From contig JAFAKX010000015.1 of the NCBI GenBank assembly GCA_019234945.1, positions 1-40,255 of the forward strand: a DNA stretch of 40,255 nucleotides, read 5' to 3'. The first letter of the stretch is position 1; each line of letters opens with the position of its first letter. The notes beneath the pieces are model-generated. The model worked only from the letters and a program-made list of their open reading frames with translations. It ran no database searches and was not told the DNA's origin. This document shows, piece after piece, positions 26,609 through 34,330 of the stretch. This stretch comes from Silvibacterium sp. Its GTDB lineage: Bacteria > Acidobacteriota > Terriglobia > Terriglobales > Acidobacteriaceae. The translations under genes and the position numbers were made by a program.

Positions 26609-28386
26609 GAGGCTGCCCTCCACGACACAAGATCTTCCTGCCCAGGAACATGGTGTTCCTGCCGCTGCGTGTTCCATTGTTTCTCTGGAAGGAGTACGAG
26701 GAGCAATGCAAGAATGCTGCTGGCGAAGGGTAGAATTCCCCACATGAGCCCCTGCCAGTGAGGCGGGACCTGCGGTGCATTCATCCGTTCGGCCGGGGGC
26801 ACTCCGTCGCGGGTCCAGATCGTGATGGTCCGTTCCTCGAGGTCATCGACGCGGCGCCAGCCGGTAAACGACAGGAGCGGCTCATAATATGGATCCTTCA
26901 GGATCACCCACTTCAAACCATAGCGGTCCGCGTGGTCGAGCATGGCGCGAAGTGCGTCGAGTCCACTCTTTCCGAAGTACTTCGAACTCGTGAGCGCGCC
27001 AGCGCCATAGTGGGTTAATTCCGGCAACATGCGTCCAGAGTTCCATTCGCCGTCCACACTACTGGCGTCGGTGAGAACAGCCAACCGGGAAATCTTGTTT
27101 CCGAAACCGAGGGTCACATAGCGATATTTGTCGTGACCGTCGCGGTTCAGCCAGGAAGCAACTGAGTCCACCTTGAAGTCCTCGGCATCCGCCGGACGAA
27201 ATGTTGCCCAAGCCACAGCTAACGCGCACGTTGCTGCAGCGGCGATGGCGAGAGGCACGGCAGCGCGCAGGCGATATCTGTCGATCAACTCCGCAGCCAA
27301 AAGCCCAACGAACGGTAACGCAATCAACGTTGCCCAATAGCTGAAGCGTTCCATGGTCAGGACTTGAAAGGCACGGCCAAGGAGGAGGTGTCCGACTGGG
27401 GTGGTACCGCCCAGGCCAACTAAAAATGCCAGCCAGAATCCCAGAAGCAGCGGACGAAGTCGCGTAACTCTTGACCCACGCAGAACAATAAATGGCAGGA
27501 GCAGAATCAGTGCTCCATAAGGAATCACGAAATAATTCAGTCCCCACTGCGGGCTAAGCAGGAAGTTCGCGCGACTGGCATGCGGAATGGGTGTCTGCGT
27601 AACCGGATAGCGCATCAGTGCTATCCAAAACGGCAACAGCACAACGACAATAGCGATGCCAACAACAATCGAAATGGCGACGGTACGAGAGATAAATGCC
27701 GAAGTTGAAACTCGCTCCCCGTCTTCACGATCGAGGAGAACCAGCGCAAGCACTGGTATGGCGAAAAACATCGATCCGAATAGCAGGGTGGCGTGATGAG
27801 CAGCCGCAGCAGCAGTAAATAGCGCCGTGCCCTTGAGAAACGATCTCCACCCGCCGTGCCGCACCCACTGGAAAAGGTACGGGAGCGCATTGAGGTAAAG
27901 CGGAGCGGCGAACGTGGTGCCCAGCTGCCCCGCTGAATAGACCAGAAAGCTTTCGGAGCCGAGAAAAACACTCGCGAGCGCGGCAAACGATGCGGCCCTC
28001 GGACTCACCCACAACAACGAGAAGCGGTAAACGCCCAGAGTGAGAAGCAGAACAGCTGCAAGTTGCACCGCCATGTAGGCCATGTCGAGCCCCAGCAAAT
28101 GCGACAGCAGCGCAACCCACTGCTGAGGCAGTGGCGGATACGTAGTCTGCGAGAAGCCGGCGTACCACTTTGGATTCCAGGGATCGAACCAGTGATGAAC
28201 GTAGTGCGACGCAAAAAAAATGTGAAAGTTGGTGTCATACGACCTAAGCGGCAGCTTCATGAGCAGGAGCGGCAGATGAACCGCCAGTGCCGTCATGAAG
28301 ATGAGGCTCAAAGGAATAGGCCGCCTAGACGATGCGACGAACTCTGGTCTCCGCAAGGTGCCCCTCTCGAAGTTCGTAAGATTCAT
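26605..28386 (-). CDS. polytopic PTPS-related membrane protein (possible GT-C glycosyltransferase)
   Basis: A 593-residue inner-membrane protein with about 12 TM helices, resembling the family annotated as 6-pyruvoyl-tetrahydropterin synthase-related, an uninformative name. After the first TM helix comes LRSYDTNFHIFFASHYVHHWFDPWNPKWYAGFSQTTYPPL; an acidic-aromatic loop here is where GT-C enzymes bind polyprenyl-phosphate sugars. A soluble region follows the main TM bundle (EDFKVDSVASWLNRDG to TIWTRDG), then two C-terminal helices. It is first in a run of four coupled genes and divergent from the giant TPR protein. A glycosyltransferase or polymerase role is inferred from fold and context only. 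A run of eight Ts (minus strand, 28220-28213) codes for Phe-Phe. Confidence 0.75.
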   Translation of the reverse strand: MNLTNFERGTLRRPEFVASSRRPIPLSLIFMTALAVHLPLLLMKLPLRSYDTNFHIFFASHYVHHWFDPWNPKWYAGFSQTTYPPLPQQWVALLSHLLGLDMAYMAVQLAAVLLLTLGVYRFSLLWVSPRAASFAALASVFLGSESFLVYSAGQLGTTFAAPLYLNALPYLFQWVRHGGWRSFLKGTALFTAAAAAHHATLLFGSMFFAIPVLALVLLDREDGERVSTSAFISRTVAISIVVGIAIVVVLLPFWIALMRYPVTQTPIPHASRANFLLSPQWGLNYFVIPYGALILLLPFIVLRGSRVTRLRPLLLGFWLAFLVGLGGTTPVGHLLLGRAFQVLTMERFSYWATLIALPFVGLLAAELIDRYRLRAAVPLAIAAAATCALAVAWATFRPADAEDFKVDSVASWLNRDGHDKYRYVTLGFGNKISRLAVLTDASSVDGEWNSGRMLPELTHYGAGALTSSKYFGKSGLDALRAMLDHADRYGLKWVILKDPYYEPLLSFTGWRRVDDLEERTITIWTRDGVPPAERMNAPQVPPHWQGLMWGILPFASSILALLLVLLPEKQWNTQRQEHHVPGQEDLVSWRAAS

Positions 28387-28602
28387 AACTCAAAGCTGCG
28401 GTTGCATGGGCCTGGAACCGGCTGTTGAGGGTGATCGCAGGTCGGAGCCAACGCAGCGACACTGCGCGAGCATCAAAGTTTCTCGAATTTGCCATGGCCT
28501 GTTAGAGAACCTTTCAGCCGCTTCTTACTTTTTCAGGAGGCCATAGAGGTTCGACTTAGGCTCTTAGTTTTAACCCGAAACCTAAGGTTGCACGGTGACC
28601 CG
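28387..28602. promoter_or_regulatory. divergent intergenic region of the envelope cluster
   Basis: This 216-base region separates the four-gene minus-strand set from the TPR-barrel gene and should hold both promoters. A strong AGGAGG occurs on the plus strand at 28537-28542, but no ATG, GTG or TTG in any frame lies at a usable distance after it. No clear promoter hexamers or RNA gene were found. Confidence 0.45.
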
Positions 28603-31600
28603 TTGATTGCCAGACCTCGATCTCTGAAGCTTGCATACGCGCCGTTGTTCCTAGTTGCTCTGTCGTGCTGCTGTAACGCGCAGACCTACAGTGTTGAGCC
28701 CGATTCTTCAGGGAAACCGCAGACGAAAGCGCAGCCGAACCCCTCGGCTCAACCGCTTGGCTGGGGTTCAAACATCCAGAACGCACGGCTTGCGCGCGCG
28801 GCCGAGTTGGCACTTCGTAACGGCGATCACGCCCTTGCGGTGGATTATGCACAGCGTGCGGCGCAGGCTGCGCCGAGCGATCCGCAACTGTGGTTTCTTC
28901 TTGGCTATGCAGCACGGCTGGACGCGAAGTACCAGCTTGCAGTAGACGCCTACAACAAAGGCCTTCGACTGAATCCGTCAGCTGCAGAGGGCCTTTCGGG
29001 GCTTGCCCAAACATACAGTGTGATGGGGCGTGCGACCGACGCAGAGAGCCTGCTCAAAGAGGTGCTGTCGGCCAGCCCAAGCCGCAAGGATGAGGCGCTG
29101 CTTCTCGGCGACATTTACATGAGATCAGGAGACTACGCCTCCGCACTTAGCTGGTTGAGCCGCGCCGAGCAAATTCAACCTAATGCACGAGCGGAGCTTT
29201 TGGTGGCGCTCTGCTACCAGCATCTGAAACAGTTCGACCAGGCCAGCCGCTATCTTGAACTGGCCAAGAAACGCGATCCCAACAATCCCGAAGTGCAACG
29301 GTCTCTTGCGGGTTACTACAGAGAAACTGGAGACTACTCCGAGGCAATAGCTTCCCTCAAGGCAATGCGCAACACCAAGCCGGATGTCATTGCCGAGCTC
29401 GCCTATACCTATCAGCTCGACGGCAAGCAGGATGAAGCAGCGAAACTGTATGCGCAGGCGGCCAACGCTTTGCCGAGAGACCTGGGACTGCAGCTCTCAG
29501 CAGCACAGGCCGAAGTGGCAGTTGGTTCAATAGACCGGGCAAACGAACTTTTGCAGCGGGTCGTTGCTCTTGAGCCAAATGACTACCGTTTACACGCGAT
29601 ACGCGGCGAGATCGCGCAGGTCCGTGAGCACACCAGCGATGCGATCCGTGAATATGAGGACGCGCTCTCACATCTGCCACAGAATCCCGCTGAGGGTCCG
29701 CTCTACTCCATCCAACTTCACGTAGATCTTCTCGAGCTATATCAGAACGTCGGAGACAACGGCGCCGCGCATCATCAACTTGAATTGGCGCAGCGTGACA
29801 TTGTCGCGATGAATCCTCAAGGGGCGACGAGGGGCCAGTTTCTGCGCCTCCGAGCTCAAATCGAAATGCATGCCGACGATCTCGATGGTGCGCTTAACGA
29901 CGTAAAGGATGCACTCGCCATCAACGTGCAGGATCCCAATAATCTGCAGCTCAATGGCGATCTCCTGATGAAGCTGGGCCGCACCGAGGATGCAATCACG
30001 GTCTTTAAGCGGATACTTGCTTCCGATCCTGTGAATCGGCTAGCGCTGACTTCGATCGGGTATGCCTCGCGTGCGGCGGGACGCAACCAGGATGCCGAAA
30101 AATACTTCCTCCGGCTGGAGCATGCCTATCCATCACTCTACGTGTCTTATCTCGCTTTAGGAGATATGTACACAGCACGTCACAGCTTTGCACGAGCCGA
30201 GAATAACTATGAGAAGGGATACTCACTTGCGCCACATAATGCGCTGTTCGTCGCCGGCGGAATGAACGCGGCCATTGAAGCACACGACCTGCAAATGGCG
30301 CAGATGTGGCTGACCCGAGCCATTCCTGGGATGCGTCAGGATCCGTTGCTTCTCCGTGAAAAGGAGAGATATCTCAGGCTGACCGGCAATTACCGGGAGT
30401 CTGCAGAAGTTGGAGAAGAGGCAATAAAGCTCTTGCCACGGGATAGGGATGTGGTCGTTTACCTTGGATATGACTACCTGCATCTTGACAACTATGACGC
30501 GGTGCTTGCTCTTACTTCAGAATATAAGGACGTATTCCCGAAGGATCCCGATCTCCCGCTGCTCGCCGGTTATGTGCACAAGCATAATCGGCAGTTCGAG
30601 GAGGCCGAGGATGACTTCAGCGAGGCACTGCAGCGCGATTCTGACGTGGTAACGGCTTATGTAAACCGCGGCTTCATTCTGCACGATCTCCATAAACCTG
30701 AGGCGGCAGCGGCAGATTTCGAGTCAGCCCTGAAACGGCAGCCCGGCAACGGCGAGGCGCATCTGGGACTGGCATATGCAAGCCTCGATCTCCACAAGCC
30801 ACAGGCCGCATTGAAACAGGTAGAGCTGGCAGAACAGGCGATGGGAGACGCCCAGCCTATCCACCTGATTCGGGCTACCGCTTATGGATTGCAGGGCGTC
30901 CTCGCTAAATCTGTAGTTGAGTATCGGGTGGCCCTAAAGTTTACGCCTGACGACGCGGCGCTCCATCAGACACTAGGCGGAACACTTTATGCGGAGCGGC
31001 AGTATCGCGACTCGATCGACGAGTTGGAGATTGCACAGAGGCTTGCTCCGGACAACGCGCTGACGTATGCGCTCCTATCATGCGCCTACGCGGAGTTACA
31101 CGATAGAGACAATACGTTACGCAACGTGCAATTGGCAGAACAGAGAGCGAATATGGCGCTCTCGAAAAATGCCGAAAAATCAGGACAGAGTGCAATCTTT
31201 ATTACTACCGGGCAGGCACTCAATACCCTCGGCGCCCAGAAGGCCGCAATGGAGAGCTTCCGCCGAGCTCTACTCGCATCCGACAGTGATCGAGTAGGCG
31301 TGCGACTGGCAATCGCACAGCTTATGGCGCAGCAGGGGCGAAGCGACGATGCGGGCCGACAGATTGCTCTGGCTCTGATGGAGGCCCAGGCCGGAGAGAC
31401 GATGCCTCCCACCGGCAACCAGCTTATCGAGGCAGCGGACGTGTTTCGTGACATGCACGATTACGACCTCTCACAGGCCTATCTGCGACGAGCTCAGGCA
31501 GCCGGAGCCCCCGGCACAACAGTCAGAATAGGCATGGCAAACAACTATCTCGCGCTTGGAGACACGGCAAGGGCACAGGGCGAGCTTGCCGCCATAAGCA

Positions 31601-32823
31601 ATCAGGCCGATAACGATTCCAACTATCAATTTCTGCTGGCAAAGGCGACCATGCTTCGCCAAGAGCATCAGAATGCGCAGGCTCTCACGGCGTTCGCGCA
31701 GGCAACCAATGCGGCGGGGGATGATCAGACTGCGAGTGAGGGTCTTCTGGCAGCGGGCGCTGATGAGGGACTCCGCATTACACCCAAGTTCAGCGTGCTC
31801 TCAGATTTCTCAATCGAACCTATTTATGAAGACACAACGGTTTATGTCCTCGATGCCAAGCTCGACGCGCCCTTTCCGGTCCCACCTTCGGACACTTCGC
31901 TTCTCCCTCCACCACGATCGTCTCTACAGACCCAGTGGACTGGGGCGTTCCACCTTCATCTCGGCAACCTGCCCGCTCCTGCGGGTTTTTTCCAGGTTCG
32001 GAACGCTCGTGGAGAGATCTCAGTTCCCAGTACAAATTCGATCGTGAACCGCAATACTAACAACTACAACTTCAACTTCGGGCTGAATCCCACGGTACAT
32101 TTGGGAGCGAATGTGCTGACATTCAATGCCGGGATTCAGGAGACGATTCGGCGCGACTCTGAGTCTCCGGTGGAGATGAACCAGAATCTGTTTCGTCAGT
32201 CTGTTTATGTAACCACCAGCTCCTTCTTCGATGTGCTTTCATTCAGCGGTTACGTGATTCACGAAGCGGGCCCATTCACGGAGAGCGATCTGCATTCTCA
32301 GGCGCTGACCGCAGCCGTAGATTTTAGAGTTGGCGAGCCATGGGGCAAAACTGCCCTTGTAACTGGATGGGGATCCAACCATCAGACTTTTACCCCGACG
32401 AATTACGAGAACTACTACACGTCATCCTATATCGGACTGGAGCGCAGCTTCTTCGACCGCTTGAAGGTAAGAGCTATCGCGGAGGATCTGCGCGCGTGGC
32501 GGACAGTCGGGAAGAATTCTGGAATTGCACAGAACTTGCGCCCCAGCGGAAGCATCGGCTTCTCGCCGACGCGCAACTGGAATGTGCAATTCTCGGGCGC
32601 GTATTCGAGCACTCGGAGCTTTCACGTTTATGACGCCATCGAGAACGGCTTCGCCATTTCTTATATGAAACCGTTTCACCGCAAGTTTAACGACGACACC
32701 GGTGAGGTTTATCTTCAATACCCGATTCGCTTCTCGGCGGGAGTGCAGACAGAAAACTTTTTCAACTTTCCAGGCCACCACCAACAACAGATCAGACCGT
32801 ATGTAAGCATCACTCTATTTTGA
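28603..32823 (+). CDS. giant TPR protein with C-terminal outer-membrane beta-barrel (BcsC/PelB-like)
   Basis: About 1406 residues from the TTG at 28603. The N-terminus (MIARPRSLKLAYAPLFLVALSCCCNAQ) is a signal peptide. About 1000 residues of helix-turn-helix TPRs follow, with repeated ALxxNP and A-x-Y-x-x-A patterns such as GNYRESAEVGEEAIKLLPRD. The last ~310 residues are beta-rich and end in ITLF, with aromatic strands (FSGYVIHEAGPF, YTSSYIGLERSFF), typical of an outer-membrane barrel. This is the architecture of BcsC and PelB, which carry exopolysaccharide from the periplasm to the outside. No ATG exists at the start; TTG 28588 or 28603 are the best candidates. The GT4 gene follows 13 bases after the stop. 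The exported polymer is unknown. Confidence 0.82.
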   Translation: MIARPRSLKLAYAPLFLVALSCCCNAQTYSVEPDSSGKPQTKAQPNPSAQPLGWGSNIQNARLARAAELALRNGDHALAVDYAQRAAQAAPSDPQLWFLLGYAARLDAKYQLAVDAYNKGLRLNPSAAEGLSGLAQTYSVMGRATDAESLLKEVLSASPSRKDEALLLGDIYMRSGDYASALSWLSRAEQIQPNARAELLVALCYQHLKQFDQASRYLELAKKRDPNNPEVQRSLAGYYRETGDYSEAIASLKAMRNTKPDVIAELAYTYQLDGKQDEAAKLYAQAANALPRDLGLQLSAAQAEVAVGSIDRANELLQRVVALEPNDYRLHAIRGEIAQVREHTSDAIREYEDALSHLPQNPAEGPLYSIQLHVDLLELYQNVGDNGAAHHQLELAQRDIVAMNPQGATRGQFLRLRAQIEMHADDLDGALNDVKDALAINVQDPNNLQLNGDLLMKLGRTEDAITVFKRILASDPVNRLALTSIGYASRAAGRNQDAEKYFLRLEHAYPSLYVSYLALGDMYTARHSFARAENNYEKGYSLAPHNALFVAGGMNAAIEAHDLQMAQMWLTRAIPGMRQDPLLLREKERYLRLTGNYRESAEVGEEAIKLLPRDRDVVVYLGYDYLHLDNYDAVLALTSEYKDVFPKDPDLPLLAGYVHKHNRQFEEAEDDFSEALQRDSDVVTAYVNRGFILHDLHKPEAAAADFESALKRQPGNGEAHLGLAYASLDLHKPQAALKQVELAEQAMGDAQPIHLIRATAYGLQGVLAKSVVEYRVALKFTPDDAALHQTLGGTLYAERQYRDSIDELEIAQRLAPDNALTYALLSCAYAELHDRDNTLRNVQLAEQRANMALSKNAEKSGQSAIFITTGQALNTLGAQKAAMESFRRALLASDSDRVGVRLAIAQLMAQQGRSDDAGRQIALALMEAQAGETMPPTGNQLIEAADVFRDMHDYDLSQAYLRRAQAAGAPGTTVRIGMANNYLALGDTARAQGELAAISNQADNDSNYQFLLAKATMLRQEHQNAQALTAFAQATNAAGDDQTASEGLLAAGADEGLRITPKFSVLSDFSIEPIYEDTTVYVLDAKLDAPFPVPPSDTSLLPPPRSSLQTQWTGAFHLHLGNLPAPAGFFQVRNARGEISVPSTNSIVNRNTNNYNFNFGLNPTVHLGANVLTFNAGIQETIRRDSESPVEMNQNLFRQSVYVTTSSFFDVLSFSGYVIHEAGPFTESDLHSQALTAAVDFRVGEPWGKTALVTGWGSNHQTFTPTNYENYYTSSYIGLERSFFDRLKVRAIAEDLRAWRTVGKNSGIAQNLRPSGSIGFSPTRNWNVQFSGAYSSTRSFHVYDAIENGFAISYMKPFHRKFNDDTGEVYLQYPIRFSAGVQTENFFNFPGHHQQQIRPYVSITLF

Positions 32824-32836
32824 GAGCCGAAACCAA

Positions 32837-34300
32837 ATGAAACTTTGCCTCGTGGCCGCCTTCCCCCCGAGCGGGCGGCAACTCAATGAATATGCCTTTC
32901 ACATCGCGCGGGAATTGCAGCGTCATCCGGATATCAAGTTGACGATCCTGGCCGATGAGTTGAGCGATTATGAGTTCGCTACGGATGAGAACGGCAATCC
33001 GATCAGCGCTCAGCAACAGCCTGAACTGGCAGGCTTCAATGTAAACCGGTGTTGGAAGTTCAACAGTCTGGGGACGCCGATAAGACTTCTGAACGCGATT
33101 CGGAAGGTGAAGCCGGATGTAGTGTGGTTCAACCTTGTTTTTTCCAGCTTTGCGACACCCGACAATCCATTCGCAGCCTTCGCTGGGTTGTCGGCACCCG
33201 CCATTGCGCGGTCCTCAGGGTACTACACGCATATTACGCTGCATCAAGTGCTCGAACACGTAGACTTTGACGCCGCCGGAGTGCGCCCGAGACGCATCCT
33301 TCGTATGGGCACTGATGTTGCAACGAGAACCCTACTCAAAGCGCACTCAGTATCGGTGTTGCTTTCGGGATATCACCGCACACTCACGATGAAGTATCGC
33401 GCCCAAAATGTGCTTCTCGGCACGCACGGAACATTCGCGACTACTCCCAGCTCACCGGATTACACGAAGCGGGGTAATCCACACCTTCGTATTCTCGCAA
33501 TTGGACATTGGGGAACCTACAAGAGACTAGATACATTGATGGATGCATTTCCAACGGTTTTGAAGGAGGTTCCAAACGCCAGACTGATTGTTGCCGGGGC
33601 GAACCATCACACAAGAGCTGGTTATTGGGAATCGATCAGAGAGTCCCTTCCGTCTGGTCTGCCCGTCGAGTTCCGCGGCTATGTGCCCGAGGAAGACATT
33701 CCGGAGCTGTTTGAATCCAGCTCAATACTTGTCATGCCATACGACTCCGCAACGGGCTCGAGCGGACCTGCTCACCAGGCCTGCGAGTACGGTGTTCCGA
33801 TTGTCTGCGCCGACATCCAAGACTTCCGCGAGATGGCAGCCGATGAAGACATGGCTATCCGCTTTTACAAAGTCGGCGATGCCACCAATCTCGCGGCACA
33901 ACTGGTCGCCATCCTCCAGTCTCCTCAATTGCAGCGCCAGATGTCGGAACACAATCTCCGAGCAGGAACCAGGATGACGATGACCAATGTTGTAGCTAAC
34001 TATCTTCGCTGGTTTGAACTGCACAAGTGCAAGAGGGAGATACGCAATGCCGGCGGGATTCCCGGCCGCCTTCGCGGTTGGAGTCGGTCCAGACTCCACG
34101 ACCGGAGGAGCCTCTTTGATCCGGCCGTAATTACACAAACAAACAATGAGCTGGAGAGTGGCAGAAACATTGCGCTGGCGACATTTCCCGCTCACGCTGC
34201 GGATTTCGCGGATCCAATTTTCGACGAAACAGAGCTTGTGAACCGACATACAGATAGCGATGGCTACCGGCCTGGGCCGGTGCTAGAGAAGGATTTTTAA
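32837..34300 (+). CDS. GT4-family glycosyltransferase
   Basis: A 487-residue GT-B fold glycosyltransferase. The N-terminal half starts MKLCLVAAFPPSGRQLNEYA, the usual acceptor domain. The C-terminal donor domain opens HLRILAIGHWGTYKRLDTLM and has ARLIVAGANHHTRAGYWES, GYVPEEDIPELFESSSILVMPY and the SSGPAHQACEYGVPIV segment, where nucleotide-sugar enzymes of this family have the EX7E region. The last ~80 residues are unlike known domains and may be a regulatory tail. It is cytoplasmic or peripheral to the membrane. It follows the TPR-barrel gene by 13 bases and probably shares its transcript. Sugar donor and acceptor unknown. Confidence 0.88.
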   Translation: MKLCLVAAFPPSGRQLNEYAFHIARELQRHPDIKLTILADELSDYEFATDENGNPISAQQQPELAGFNVNRCWKFNSLGTPIRLLNAIRKVKPDVVWFNLVFSSFATPDNPFAAFAGLSAPAIARSSGYYTHITLHQVLEHVDFDAAGVRPRRILRMGTDVATRTLLKAHSVSVLLSGYHRTLTMKYRAQNVLLGTHGTFATTPSSPDYTKRGNPHLRILAIGHWGTYKRLDTLMDAFPTVLKEVPNARLIVAGANHHTRAGYWESIRESLPSGLPVEFRGYVPEEDIPELFESSSILVMPYDSATGSSGPAHQACEYGVPIVCADIQDFREMAADEDMAIRFYKVGDATNLAAQLVAILQSPQLQRQMSEHNLRAGTRMTMTNVVANYLRWFELHKCKREIRNAGGIPGRLRGWSRSRLHDRRSLFDPAVITQTNNELESGRNIALATFPAHAADFADPIFDETELVNRHTDSDGYRPGPVLEKDF

Positions 34301-34330
34301 ATCGATGGTTCCACTTACAAGGAAAACAGC

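Noticed and set aside
26609-26743. 45-codon N-terminal extension of the anchored NTF2-like protein
   Set aside because: It lies inside the upstream membrane-protein gene, and the GTG at 26608 has a good Shine-Dalgarno and stop-start overlap.
28213-28220. run of eight A (T on the coding strand) as a phase-variation switch
   Set aside because: Encodes a normal Phe-Phe pair in a conserved-looking TM segment; eight bases is short and no other sign of slippage is present.
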